Below are positions 30,786-39,772 of a DNA stretch of 59,709 nt, in pieces. Source of the stretch: Candidatus Faecivicinus avistercoris (lineage in GTDB: Bacteria; Bacillota; Clostridia; Christensenellales; Aristaeellaceae). The translations under genes were made by a program, and so were the position numbers. Position 1 is the first letter of the stretch. Every line of letters starts with the position of its first letter. The notes below the pieces were generated by a model. That model ran no database searches. It saw only the letters and a program-made list of their open reading frames with translations, and was not told the origin of the DNA. Where the stretch lies: assembly GCA_018716805.1 (NCBI GenBank), contig DVJL01000066.1, forward strand, positions 1 to 59,709, written 5' to 3'.

Positions 30786-32174
30786 TCATTCGTAGATGAA
30801 GTTGTACAGCTCGGTGGCGTTTGCGGTCCAGTCGCAGTCGTACAGCATGGACTGTTCATCGCGCGTCTCCTCGACGTAGGAATCGTTGATCGGGAGGCGC
30901 ATCTGTTCGACGGCGCTGAAATCGCTGTTGAGCACGGTGTCGGCCACGCCGGCGATCTCGTCGAGCGTCAGGTTCGTGCGCAGATAGGGCATGACGGTGA
31001 TGCCCAGCGACACCAGCTCGGTCAGCGAGGATCCGCGCAGCTTGTTCATCAGCGCGATCAGCACGTTGCGCTGGCGCTCCGCGCGGGCATAGTCGCCGCC
31101 GTCGAGCTTTCGGATGCGCGCGTAGGCGAGCGTCTGGCGGCCGTCGAGATGGGTGTTTTCGCCGTAGGTCGTCAGGAACTCGTTTTGCAGGCCGGATTCG
31201 TCGATGTTGTTGTGATAGGCGAGGGCGGCCTGCTGGACGATCAGCTCGTTGATGAGGTGCATTTCCTCTTCGGTGATGTCCATTTCGATGCCGCCGAGCA
31301 GCTCGGCCACCTGCTGGAAGCCGTAGAAGTTGACGTGCACATAGCGCTCGATGTTCATGCCGAAGCATTCGTTGACCACGCGCATGGCCAGCTCCTCGCC
31401 GCCGAAGTAATTTGCGGCGTTGATGCGGTAGGTGCCGGCGTATTCCGGGTCGATTTCATCCAGATAGACCGCCAGGTCGCGCATGATCGACGTCAGCTTG
31501 ACCTCGCCCGTCGTGGTGTTGATCGAACAGATGATCATGCTGTCCGTGCGCGCGCTTTCGGAGAGGGTGCGCTCGTCCGAACCGAGCAGCAGGATGTTCA
31601 TCCATTCGCTGGGCAGTCCCTGCGTGACGTTCAGGTCGGTGATCTCGGTCATCTCGTCCTCGGAGAGCGCGGTGACGTCGGAGGCATCCTCGCTGCCGAG
31701 CATCGCGCGCAGCGCGTCCGCGTGGGAGGTCGCCGAGGTGGGTTCGGCACTGGTTCCGTCTGTAGAAACCGCGGCATCGGTATTGCCGGGATCGGCCGTG
31801 GAGGCGGTTGTCTCCGTCGTGACGGCCGTCGTCTCAACCGGCGCCGTGCTGGTAGCCGTCGGGTCGGACGGACTGCCGCCGCCCGCCAGCTGCGAGATCA
31901 ATATCGCGAGCGCGACGATGACGACCACGGCGAGCGCGATAAAGATGTAAAAGCGGCTCTGAGGCTTTCTGCGGCGGGGAGGCTGGCGCCGGTTGGGCGG
32001 GCGGCGTCCCCCCGAACCGCCCGGCGCGGGGCGGGAGCCCGGCGGACGGCTGCCCGCGGGGCGGGAACCAGCTGGTCGTGCGCCGGCAGGGCGCGCGCCT
32101 GTAGATCTCGCGCGGTTGGCGGCCGGCCGGCCGCCGTTGGTGGGTGTACGATCCGACATATATTCCATGGACAC
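30786..32174 (-). CDS. LytR-CpsA-Psr (LCP) family cell-wall glycopolymer ligase
   Basis: 462 residues. A cytoplasmic Arg/Pro/Gly-rich tail with repeated ARPAG/SRPAG units (about 25-72) is followed by one TM helix (75-96), a Thr/Ala/Ser linker, then the extracellular LCP domain with NILLLGSDER, ARTDSMIICSIN, KLTSIMRDLAVYL, RINAANYFGG and AYARIRKLDGGDYARAERQR. LCP enzymes transfer polyprenyl-linked glycopolymers to peptidoglycan. The start is GTG 32174, 6 bp after AAAGGAGAT; the next ATG (32168) is less well spaced. The highly cationic repeated tail is longer than usual. Confidence 0.92.
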   Translation of the reverse strand: MSMEYMSDRTPTNGGRPAANRARSTGARPAGARPAGSRPAGSRPPGSRPAPGGSGGRRPPNRRQPPRRRKPQSRFYIFIALAVVVIVALAILISQLAGGGSPSDPTATSTAPVETTAVTTETTASTADPGNTDAAVSTDGTSAEPTSATSHADALRAMLGSEDASDVTALSEDEMTEITDLNVTQGLPSEWMNILLLGSDERTLSESARTDSMIICSINTTTGEVKLTSIMRDLAVYLDEIDPEYAGTYRINAANYFGGEELAMRVVNECFGMNIERYVHVNFYGFQQVAELLGGIEMDITEEEMHLINELIVQQAALAYHNNIDESGLQNEFLTTYGENTHLDGRQTLAYARIRKLDGGDYARAERQRNVLIALMNKLRGSSLTELVSLGITVMPYLRTNLTLDEIAGVADTVLNSDFSAVEQMRLPINDSYVEETRDEQSMLYDCDWTANATELYNFIYE

Positions 32175-32210
32175 GGCGTTATCTCCTTTGTCTGAAAAAA
32201 TCACTCATCC

Positions 32211-32239
32211 ATTATACATGGATTCGCGGGAATATGCAA
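32211..32239 (-). promoter_or_regulatory. Promoter of the LCP gene
   Basis: Minus strand TTGCAT (32234-32239), 17 bp, TATAAT (32211-32216). Confidence 0.75.
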
Positions 32240-32299
32240 GTTTGGTTGTGTCACAGACGGGCAATTCCCGTAAATTTCATGTGACAAAGGAAGGGTTTT

Positions 32300-34066
32300 T
32301 TATTCGAACTGCGCGCGGAAGAGGCTGGCGTAAAAGCCGTTCCGGGCGAGGAGGTCGTCGTGCCGCCCCTGTTCGACGATCTGGCCGTCGCGGACGACGA
32401 GGATCAGATCGGCGTTTCGGATGGTGGAAAGGCGGTGGGCGATGACGAAGCACGTCTTGCCGCGCATCAGCGCGCGCATGGCCGACTGGATCAGCAGCTC
32501 GGTGCGGATGTCGACGTTTGAAGTCGCCTCGTCGAGGATCAGCAGATGCGACTTGCGCAGCATGGCGCGCGCGATGGTCATCAGCTGCTTCTGTCCCTTG
32601 GAGATGTTCACGCCGTCCTCGGTCAGCACGGTGTCGTAGCCCTGCGGCAGGCGCTCGATCATCTCGTGGATGTGGGTGGCCTTCGCGGCGGCGACCACCT
32701 GCTCGCGCGTCGCGCCGGGGCTGCCGTAGGCGATGTTTTCGTGCACCGTGCCGTTGAACAGCCATGTGTCCTGCAGGACCATCGAGAAGGCTTCGCGCAG
32801 GCTTGCGCGCTGCACCGATGCGATGGCCTGGCCATCGATGGAGATCGTGCCGGACTGCGGGTCGTAGAACCGCATCAGCAGGTTGACCAGCGTCGTCTTG
32901 CCCGCGCCGGTCGGGCCGACGATGGCGACCATGCCGCCCGGCTTGGCGCGCAGGCTGACGTCGCGCAGCACCGGCCGGCCGGGATCGTAGCCGAAATCGA
33001 CGTGTTCGAGCGCCACGTCGCCGTCGGTCACGCGCAGCTTCGGCGCGCCGGGCGCGTCGGCCGGCTCCTCGTCTTCGTTGAGCAGCGAGAACACGCGCTC
33101 CGCCGCGGCGAGCGCCGACTGCAGCTCGCTTAAGATGTTCGCGGCCTCGTTGATCGGGCCGGAGAACTTGCGCGAATACAGCACGAACGACGAGATGTCG
33201 CCCAGCGAGATGCCGCCCGCGAGGTACAGCAGCGCGCCGAAGATGCTGATCAGCGTCAGCGACAGGTTGTTGATGAAGTTGACCGACGGGCCGGTGACGC
33301 TGGCGTAGTATTCGGAGCGGTAGTAGCTCTGAACGGCGTCCTCGTTCTTCCGGTCGAACCGGCCGAGCACGTCGTCCTCGCGCCGGTAGGCGCGGATGGT
33401 CTTCTGGCCGGAGACGTATTCCTCCACGAAGCCGTTCAGCTCGCCGAGCTTCCGCGAGCGCTCGCGGTACAGCGGGCGGACGCGCCCGGTCATGTACTTC
33501 GTGAACAGCACCGACACCGGCACCGTCACCGCGAACACCAGCACCAGTACCGGCGAGATGCGGATCATCATGATGAGCGCGCCGGCGACGGTGATCAGGC
33601 TGGTCAGGATCTGCACGAGGTCGTTGGACAGCGAGGTGTTGACCGTGTCGATGTCGTAGGAGATGTGGCTGAGGATGTCGCCCGTCTGGTTGCGGTCGAA
33701 GTAGCCGACCGGCAGCCGCATCAGCTTGGCGAACAGGTCGGCGCGCATGGCGCGCACGGTGCGCTGGCTGACGTGCAGGATCAGGATCGTCACCGCGTAG
33801 CCGATCGCGGCGGACGCGACGTACAGCGCGAGCATCAGCGCCGCATAGTGGAACACGCTCTGGAAATCGACGCCGGACTCCAGCGCGATGGCGTCGATGG
33901 CGTAGCCGCACAGCGTGGGACCGATCAGCTGAAATACGTTGCTGACCACCGTCAGCAAAAGCGCCGCGGCGAGCATCGGCGCGCTCTTCATCAGATAGCG
34001 GCCGAGCACGGCGAGCGTGCGGCGGGCGTCGCGCGGCTTCTGGGGGTTGAGGTTACGCGGGGGCAT
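32300..34066 (-). CDS. ABC multidrug exporter subunit 2 (fused TM and ATPase)
   Basis: 588 residues: a six-TM exporter domain, then a nucleotide-binding domain with Walker A GPTGAGKTT, Q-loop, signature ISKGQKQL (a variant of LSGGQ), Walker B LLILDEATSNVD and H-loop IAHRL. The ATG at 34066 follows GGAGGTG at 6 bp and overlaps the end of the partner gene by 14 bp. It pairs with the product at 34053-35789 as a heterodimeric exporter of the BmrCD/LmrCD type. Confidence 0.93.
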   Translation of the reverse strand: MPPRNLNPQKPRDARRTLAVLGRYLMKSAPMLAAALLLTVVSNVFQLIGPTLCGYAIDAIALESGVDFQSVFHYAALMLALYVASAAIGYAVTILILHVSQRTVRAMRADLFAKLMRLPVGYFDRNQTGDILSHISYDIDTVNTSLSNDLVQILTSLITVAGALIMMIRISPVLVLVFAVTVPVSVLFTKYMTGRVRPLYRERSRKLGELNGFVEEYVSGQKTIRAYRREDDVLGRFDRKNEDAVQSYYRSEYYASVTGPSVNFINNLSLTLISIFGALLYLAGGISLGDISSFVLYSRKFSGPINEAANILSELQSALAAAERVFSLLNEDEEPADAPGAPKLRVTDGDVALEHVDFGYDPGRPVLRDVSLRAKPGGMVAIVGPTGAGKTTLVNLLMRFYDPQSGTISIDGQAIASVQRASLREAFSMVLQDTWLFNGTVHENIAYGSPGATREQVVAAAKATHIHEMIERLPQGYDTVLTEDGVNISKGQKQLMTIARAMLRKSHLLILDEATSNVDIRTELLIQSAMRALMRGKTCFVIAHRLSTIRNADLILVVRDGQIVEQGRHDDLLARNGFYASLFRAQFE

Positions 34067-35789
34067 ACTCGTCACCTCCGATGGAATCGTCGCCGGTCTG
34101 GATGCGCTCGATCTGCGCGTACAGCGGGCAGGTGCGCGACAGGGAATCGTGGTCGCCCAGCCCCGCCATGTGCCCCTTTTCCAGCACGAGGATCTGGTCC
34201 GCGCCGCGCACGGAGCTGACGCGCTGGGCGATCAGGATCGTGGTCGTGTCCGGATACTCGCGGCGGACTGCGGCGCGCATGGCGGCGTCGGTGCGGTAGT
34301 CCAGCGCGCTGGAGGAATCGTCGAGGATGAGGATTTCCGGATTGCCGGCCAGCGCGCGGGCGATCAGCAGCCGCTGGCGCTGGCCGCCGGAGAGGTTGAC
34401 CGCCTTCGCGTGCACGACGTGGTCGTAGCCGTCCGGCAGTGCGTCGATGAATTCCGACGCCTGCGCGCACCGCGCCGCGCGCTCGATCTCATCCATCGGC
34501 AGGCCGCGGCCGAGGTCGATGTTTTCGCGGATCGTGCCCGCGAAGAACGCGTCGGACTGAAACGCCACGCCGAACATGCGGTGCAGCCGGTCGGCGCCGA
34601 TCGACTCGATGTCCTCGCCGCCGATGGAGATCGCGCCGGAACCGGCGTGGTAGAACCGCTGCAGGAGCAATACGAGCGTCGACTTGCCGCTGCCCGTCGC
34701 GCCGATCACGCCCAGCGTCTGCCCGCGCGGGAGCGAAAACGAGATGTGGTCCAAGTCGTTTTCGCGGCCGTTGTAGGAAAACGACACGTCGTCGAACGCG
34801 ATGTGCGCGTCCGCCGGCCGTTCGGGCCGTGCGACGGAATCGGGCTCCTCCGGCAGCGAGAGCACCTCGTCGATGCGCTGCGCCGAGGCCGTCGCCTGCG
34901 AGATCATCACAAACATCTTGTTGATGGAGAGGATGGCGTTGAGGATGATCGTGAAATAGGTCAGAAAGGCGATGATCCGCCCGGGCTTGGTCAGCCCCGA
35001 GTGCACCAGAAACGCGCCGGCGACGACCATGGCCGTCAGGCCGCCGTTGAGCAGCAGGTTCATCAGCGGGTTCGTCGCGGCCATGACCGTGTCCGCGCGG
35101 ATCTGCTCCTCGGACAGGGCGAGGTTGTCCGCCTCGAACCGCGCGCGCTCGTAATCGCCCTTCGACAGGGCGCGGATGACGCGGATGCCGGTGACGTCGT
35201 CGCGCACCGTGCGCACCATGCGGTCGACGGCGCGCTGCACGCGGGCGTACAGCGGGATGCCCCGCCACGAGATCACCGCCACGCCGATGGCCAGCAGCGG
35301 CAGCGTGCTCATCAGCACCATGCTCAGCCGCCAGTCCTGAATCAGCGTGACCACCATGCCGCCCAGCAGCAAAATCGGCGCGCGCACGCCCAGCCGCTGG
35401 ATGCGGCCGAGCGTCTGGTTGACGTTGTAGGTGTCCGTCGTCAGCCGGGAGATCAGGCTTGGCACGGTCAGCTCGTCCATCTGCTTGGACGACAGCCGCT
35501 CGATCTTTGCGAACAGGTCGTGGCGGATCGCCCGCGTGGCGTCGCGCGCCACCGCGGAGGCGCGCCGGTTGGCGATGACGTTGCCCAGAAGCGCGATGAT
35601 CGAGCAGACGACCATCACCGCGCCCCAGGCGAAGATGGCCGGCCGGCTTTTCGTCGGCGCGACGTCGTCGATCATGTACGCGAGGATCCACGGCAGCGCG
35701 AGGTCCATGATCGTGCCGGTAAACTTGATCGCGAAGCCCACCAGCATCGCGCCCCAGTAGGGATTCAGATAGCCGATGATCCGCCTCAC
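34053..35789 (-). CDS. ABC multidrug exporter subunit 1 (fused TM and ATPase)
   Basis: 578 residues: six TM helices then an ATPase domain with Walker A GATGSGKST, signature LSGGQRQRLLIARAL, Walker B ILILDDSSSALD (Asp-Asp in place of the catalytic Asp-Glu) and H-loop IAQRVSS (Gln for His). Loss of the catalytic Glu and the switch His marks this as the degenerate-site partner of a heterodimeric exporter, with subunit 2 bearing normal residues. The GTG start at 35789 overlaps the marR stop (GTGA), so it is translationally coupled to marR. Confidence 0.93.
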   Translation of the reverse strand: MRRIIGYLNPYWGAMLVGFAIKFTGTIMDLALPWILAYMIDDVAPTKSRPAIFAWGAVMVVCSIIALLGNVIANRRASAVARDATRAIRHDLFAKIERLSSKQMDELTVPSLISRLTTDTYNVNQTLGRIQRLGVRAPILLLGGMVVTLIQDWRLSMVLMSTLPLLAIGVAVISWRGIPLYARVQRAVDRMVRTVRDDVTGIRVIRALSKGDYERARFEADNLALSEEQIRADTVMAATNPLMNLLLNGGLTAMVVAGAFLVHSGLTKPGRIIAFLTYFTIILNAILSINKMFVMISQATASAQRIDEVLSLPEEPDSVARPERPADAHIAFDDVSFSYNGRENDLDHISFSLPRGQTLGVIGATGSGKSTLVLLLQRFYHAGSGAISIGGEDIESIGADRLHRMFGVAFQSDAFFAGTIRENIDLGRGLPMDEIERAARCAQASEFIDALPDGYDHVVHAKAVNLSGGQRQRLLIARALAGNPEILILDDSSSALDYRTDAAMRAAVRREYPDTTTILIAQRVSSVRGADQILVLEKGHMAGLGDHDSLSRTCPLYAQIERIQTGDDSIGGDEYAPA

Positions 35790-36229
35790 GCATCCCACCC
35801 CACTTCTCGCTGGATGTACGCCTGCGCGCGGCCGGCGACGCGCTCCATCATCTGCAAAAGCGTCGCGCGCTCCGATTCGGTGAAGCCGTCGAGCAGGTAT
35901 TCGTTCCATTCTTGGACGGTTTCGCGCAGCTGCGGCAGCGCCGCGAGCGCCCGGTCGGTCGGATAGACGCGCATGCAGCGGCGGTCCTCCGCGCTGACGC
36001 GGCGCTCGACGAAGCCCGCGCGCTCGAGGCTGTTGACCTGCCGCGCCGCGGTGCTCTTGTTGACGTACAGCGCCTCGGCGATCTCCTCCTGCGTCAGTCC
36101 CGGCTCGCGGCACAGGCGCAATAGATAGGGCACCTGCCCGCCGCAGATGCCCAGCGGCTTGAGCTTCTGGCTGCGCTGCATCTGCGTGCAGCGGCCGACG
36201 ATATTCAGATTGTGCGTAAACGCGGCCAT
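35786..36229 (-). CDS. MarR-family transcriptional regulator
   Basis: 147 residues. The winged helix-turn-helix is visible as GLTQEEIAEALYVNKSTAARQVNSLERAGFVERR followed by the wing (SAEDRRCMRVYPTDRA). It is first in a marR-ABC-ABC operon, so it probably represses the exporter genes and itself until a toxic ligand binds. A palindrome GTTACCTAAC lies 27 bp upstream of its start. The ATG at 36229 follows AGAGGGA. Confidence 0.93.
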   Translation of the reverse strand: MAAFTHNLNIVGRCTQMQRSQKLKPLGICGGQVPYLLRLCREPGLTQEEIAEALYVNKSTAARQVNSLERAGFVERRVSAEDRRCMRVYPTDRALAALPQLRETVQEWNEYLLDGFTESERATLLQMMERVAGRAQAYIQREVGWDA

Positions 36230-36255
36230 CGGTCATCCCTCTTTCCATCATAATT

Positions 36256-36265
36256 GTTACCTAAC
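36256..36265. promoter_or_regulatory. MarR operator candidate
   Basis: GTTACCTAAC, a 4-bp inverted repeat with a 2-bp centre, just upstream of marR near a possible -10 box (TATGAT on the minus strand). It shares the GTTA/CTAAC half-sites with the pair at 30657-30698. Confidence 0.45.
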
Positions 36266-36283
36266 GACACAGGCCGTTGGAAA

Positions 36284-36365
36284 AGCCCGCAAGCGCAGAA
36301 ATCGCCCTGACGAGAGAGAAATTGGCGGCAATGATCGCTTCCCGCGTCCGCTGCACTTGCAGGCT
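36284..36365. repeat. Inverted-repeat element family B, copy 1
   Basis: An 82-bp segment that aligns with 38963-39045. Its ends are near-perfect inverted repeats (AGCCCGCAAGCGCAG on the left, AGCCTGCAAGTGCAG read from the right). It shares the central GAGAGAAAT. Noncoding. Confidence 0.5.
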
Positions 36366-36645
36366 TTCTCATCGCTCTGGCAGGAGTTTGGCTTTGTCAA
36401 TCTCCTGAATCGTTGCATATGCAACGATAGCGGCGAGAAAAACGCCGAATCCCGGCGACTCTTTCATTGTACCAGATCCGGCGCAAAAAGACAACGAAAT
36501 TTCAGGAAAATGCATGGAAAAGCGGGGCGTCCGAGGGCGATCGGTATGCGCGACCGATGCCCTTGCCGGGAGCGGGGGGACTCCGCGGACTGAGACGCCC
36601 CGCGTGGAGGGGCTGCGTGAGCGGGGGATTGAAAAGGAAGCAATT

Positions 36646-36754
36646 TCAGGTTCGAGCGAATCGCCCGCCGCTCCAGCGGGGGAATTCGCGGGTCTGGCGG
36701 CGCGAAGTCAGAAATTCGCAGCGCCAGAGGAATGAAAAGGGCGCCGAACCTGCC
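36646..36754. repeat. Inverted-repeat element family A, copy 2
   Basis: Aligns base for base with 26984-27092; the ends CAGGTTCGAGCG and, on the other strand, CAGGTTCGGCGC are inverted repeats. Like copy 1, it is preceded by GATTGAAAAGGAA. The rest of 36366-36645 has no gene I can support. Confidence 0.55.
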
Positions 36755-36767
36755 TCTGCAGAAATTT

Positions 36768-37934
36768 TCAGACCGCCCTGTCGCGCGTCCTGCGCGCGAC
36801 GGTTTCCGACGCGGCCAGCATGACCAGCGTGCACACCGCGAGGAACCATGGATAGAGGTGCAGCGTCGTGGCCGATGCCAGCGAGCCGAACAGCGGCGGG
36901 ATGAGCGTCGAGCCGATGTAGGCGAACGCCATCTCGAGCCCGACGATGGCCTGCGAGTTCCGCGCGCCGAACCGGCGCGGCGTCTCGTGCAGCATGTTCG
37001 GGTAGATCGGCGAGGTGCCCAGGCCGATGACCGCGATGCCGAGCATCCCGACGGCGGACGGCGCGGGCAGCGCGACCATCGCCGCGCCTGCCAGGCAGAC
37101 GCACTGGCCGATGCGGATGAGGCGCGCAGGGGAGATGCGGCTGGCGGCGAAGCCGGTGATCAACCGGCCGAGCGTGATTGCGCCGTAGAACATCGATGCG
37201 CCCATCGCCGCCTCTGAAGCGCTCAGGCCGCGCGCCTGGTGCAGGTAGGTGGACGCCCACAGTCCGCTGGTCGTCTCCACGGCGCAGAAGAACACGAACC
37301 CGACCAGCGCCGTCTTGACCAGCGGGAGCCTGAGCGCCTCGCGGTTGGTGAGGTAGCGCTGCTCCTCGCCGCTTTCCGCCGCCGGCGCCTTCGCGTGCCG
37401 CCAGACCGAAAGGGTCAGAAACAGCGCGAGCGCAAGCGCGAACTGAATGCCGGAGATCAGCCCGTAGGCGCTTCTCCACGACGCGCCGTGCGAGAGCTGA
37501 AGGGAGAGGATCATCGGCCCGGCCGTCGCGCCGACGCCCCAGAAGCAGTGCAGCCAGCTCATGTGGCGCGCCGCATAGTGCAGCGCGACGAAGTTGTTCA
37601 GCGCGGCGTCCACGCTGCCGGCGCCGAGGCCGAGCGGGATGGCGCAGAGGAAGAGCATCCATGCGCCGGGCGCGAGCGAGATGCCCAGCAGGCCGGCGGC
37701 GGTCATCAGCACGCTGACGGCCGTCACCCTGCCCACGCCGAAGCGCGTGATGAGCCGGTTGGAAGCGAGGCTGGACACGACCGTTCCCGCGGAGACGACC
37801 ATCGAGATGTACCCCGCCAGCGACAGCGGCGCGCCCAGCTCGGCCTGCATGACCGGCCATGCGCTGCCGAGCACGGAGTCGGGAAGCCCCAGACTGATGA
37901 ACGCAATGTAAATGAGCACCAAGAGGGTCGTCAT
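36768..37934 (-). CDS. MFS transporter
   Basis: 388 residues with 12 TM helices in two halves separated by a charged loop (KAPAAESGEEQRYLTNRE). The N-terminus IAFISLGLPDSVLGSAWPVMQAE and GLGAGSVDAALNNFVALHY place it near FucP/YfkF-like sugar or metabolite carriers (DALNN-type motif). The start at 37934 follows AAGGAGG. It is divergent from an AraC regulator through fully overlapping promoters, so it is probably controlled by that regulator. The substrate is unknown. Confidence 0.9.
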   Translation of the reverse strand: MTTLLVLIYIAFISLGLPDSVLGSAWPVMQAELGAPLSLAGYISMVVSAGTVVSSLASNRLITRFGVGRVTAVSVLMTAAGLLGISLAPGAWMLFLCAIPLGLGAGSVDAALNNFVALHYAARHMSWLHCFWGVGATAGPMILSLQLSHGASWRSAYGLISGIQFALALALFLTLSVWRHAKAPAAESGEEQRYLTNREALRLPLVKTALVGFVFFCAVETTSGLWASTYLHQARGLSASEAAMGASMFYGAITLGRLITGFAASRISPARLIRIGQCVCLAGAAMVALPAPSAVGMLGIAVIGLGTSPIYPNMLHETPRRFGARNSQAIVGLEMAFAYIGSTLIPPLFGSLASATTLHLYPWFLAVCTLVMLAASETVARRTRDRAV

Positions 37935-37945
37935 AAAATGCCTCC

Positions 37946-37974
37946 TTGCGCCAAGCGGCGGTTTCGGGTATAAT
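37946..37974 (+). promoter_or_regulatory. Promoter of the AraC-type regulator
   Basis: TTGCGC (37946-37951), 17 bp, TATAAT (37969-37974). Its -10 overlaps by 2 bp the -10 of the divergent MFS promoter. Confidence 0.65.
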
Positions 37975-38001
37975 GATACCGAATCGAAGCGGGGAAATCA
38001 A
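37973..38001 (-). promoter_or_regulatory. Promoter of the MFS gene
   Basis: Minus strand TTGATT (37996-38001), 17 bp, TATCAT (37973-37978). It cannot be occupied at the same time as the AraC promoter. Confidence 0.6.
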
Positions 38002-38050
38002 CGCAGGATTCCGACAAATTCTATCACGATTCCGACGAGGAGGGCGGGCT

Positions 38051-38944
38051 GTGAAGAACCATCCGATACAAATCAACCGCGATACGCTGGAGGAACGGGT
38101 CTGGAACGTCACGCCCGAGCTGCCCTATATGGCCAACCTGTGTTGGATGAACGAGCTGCCCGACGGGATGTTCCCATGGCACTGGCACGGGGAGGTGGAG
38201 CTGTTCTACATGCGCTCCGGCGCGATTGAATACTGCGTGCCGGGCGGGCAGCAGGTCTTTGAGGAGGGAGAGGCGGGCTTTGTCAACGCGAACGTGCTGC
38301 ACATGACGCGTGCCGTCGGCGACGTGCCTTCGGTTCAGGAGGAGCACCTGTTCCTGCCGTCGTTCGTCTACGGCCGGCCGGGGAGCGCCATCGAATCGCG
38401 CTACGTCCGCCCGGTCGTCCGCAGCGGAGGCATCGAACTGTACAAGTTTGACAAAGGCGACCCCGCTCAGCGCGAGGTCGTCCAATGGATGCGCGCGGCC
38501 TACGACGCCGGCGCGCGGGCGGAGGAGGGCTATGAGCTGGTCGCGAGGGAGATGATGTCGCGCGTGTGGCTTGCGCTGTTCCGGGCGACGCGCGCGCGGC
38601 AGGGCAAGGCGTCCTCGGGCGCGGAGGACGACGCGCGCGTCAAGCGGATGCTCGCCTATATCTCGGAGCACTGCGCCGAGCGCATCGGCATGGCCGACAT
38701 CGCCCGCGCGGGCATGATCGGCGAGCGCGAGTGCTTCCGAGTATTTCGACGCCAGCTGAACATGACGCCGCTGGAATGCCTGACGGCGCAGCGGTTGAGC
38801 CGCGCCTGTGAACTGCTGCGCGGCACCGACCGGACGGTGCTGGAAATCGGCCTCGCGTGCGGCTTTTGCAGCGCGAGCTATTTTGGAAAGGTGTTTCGCG
38901 AGCACATCGGCGTTTCGCCCAGAGCGTACCGCGAGGGGCGGTGA
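38051..38944 (+). CDS. AraC-family transcriptional regulator
   Basis: 297 residues: an N-terminal cupin-like sensing domain (FPWHWHGEVELFYMRSGAIEYCVPGG) and a C-terminal double helix-turn-helix (MADIARAGMIGERECFRVFRRQL, ACGFCSASYFGKVFREHIGVSPRAYR). The cupin with paired His suggests a small carbohydrate or organic acid effector. It starts at GTG 38051, 8 bp after GAGGAGGG. It is the likely regulator of the divergent MFS gene. Confidence 0.92.
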   Translation: MKNHPIQINRDTLEERVWNVTPELPYMANLCWMNELPDGMFPWHWHGEVELFYMRSGAIEYCVPGGQQVFEEGEAGFVNANVLHMTRAVGDVPSVQEEHLFLPSFVYGRPGSAIESRYVRPVVRSGGIELYKFDKGDPAQREVVQWMRAAYDAGARAEEGYELVAREMMSRVWLALFRATRARQGKASSGAEDDARVKRMLAYISEHCAERIGMADIARAGMIGERECFRVFRRQLNMTPLECLTAQRLSRACELLRGTDRTVLEIGLACGFCSASYFGKVFREHIGVSPRAYREGR

Positions 38945-38962
38945 ATCCCTGAGCGCCGGCGA

Positions 38963-39045
38963 GGCCCGTAGACGCAAAAATTGCCCCGATTAAGAGAGAA
39001 ATCAGAGGCAATTTTGGCTTTCTGCGCCGGCCGCACTTGCAGGCT
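38963..39045. repeat. Inverted-repeat element family B, copy 2
   Basis: Aligns with 36284-36365. It contains a 9-bp stem AAAATTGCC (38977-38985) / GGCAATTTT (39007-39015) that could also serve as terminator for the AraC gene. Confidence 0.5.
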
Positions 39046-39136
39046 GTGGTCACGGACGCCCGCGCAAGCGCCCTTGTATGCAAGCCTGCTTTCCTGTCCT
39101 GCAGGTCTGTCGGCTTTGCCGGCGTTCTGAAGCCCT

Positions 39137-39475
39137 TCAGGGCAGCAGGCGGAAGCCGCCGACGTAGGGCAGCTCGATCACGCGGCCGTTCGTCATCAGC
39201 TGGGCGAAGCAGAGGATGCCGACGCACAACAGCGCAAACCCGGCCAGCCCGCCGATCAGCGTGAAGATCCAGCCGATCGCCGGGATGACCGAGAAGATGC
39301 TGCACAGCAGGTTGACCAGCACCATCAGCACCAGCAGGATCAGCCCCTGGTTGGCACAGTAGCGCCCCAATTTGGAATCGCCGCAGCGGATCAGCGGCAG
39401 GAAAAACACGATGTAGCCGAGCGCGGCCATCGTCCGGTTTTTTTCGATGTCCTCGGGTGTGAATTCGCGATCCAT
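39137..39475 (-). CDS. Small Tic20/DUF4870-like membrane protein
   Basis: 112 residues with three to four TM helices. The segment NRTMAALGYIVFFLPLIRCGDSKLGRYCANQGLILL is typical of DUF4870/Tic20-like proteins found in many bacteria, whose function is not settled. The start at 39475 is set by GGGGGATG upstream and by the family-like N-terminus; the long upstream extension is not conserved-looking. It is a monocistronic gene. Confidence 0.8.
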   Translation of the reverse strand: MDREFTPEDIEKNRTMAALGYIVFFLPLIRCGDSKLGRYCANQGLILLVLMVLVNLLCSIFSVIPAIGWIFTLIGGLAGFALLCVGILCFAQLMTNGRVIELPYVGGFRLLP

Positions 39476-39723
39476 TTCTTCATCCCCCTTGTCTTGCGCT
39501 TTGCGCCGGCCGGACGCCGGGCGCTTTTTCGTTTCGGAAGGCGCTGAAAAGCGGCGCGTTTTCCGGCGGTGGAAGGCGCCGGCGCTTTCGCGAGCCGCGG
39601 AAACGCTGTGCCTCGCCGTCTGCCGGGCACGCGGCCCATGGGAAGCGGCGCGCATGGACGCCGGATTGCCGCTCCCATTGTAGCATTTTTTCCGGAGCTG
39701 CGTCAAGCATAACGCGCGGAGGC

Positions 39724-39752
39724 TTGCAAAACGGCGTGCGATGCGGTATCAT
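39724..39752 (+). promoter_or_regulatory. Promoter of the AlaX-like gene
   Basis: TTGCAA (39724-39729), 17 bp, TATCAT (39747-39752). Confidence 0.6.
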
Positions 39753-39772
39753 GTTGCCGGAGCGTGATGAGC

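Noticed and set aside
36230..36767. Short open frames in the 538-bp region between marR and the MFS gene
   Set aside because: Frames are Arg-rich, lack ribosome sites and overlap the inverted-repeat elements.
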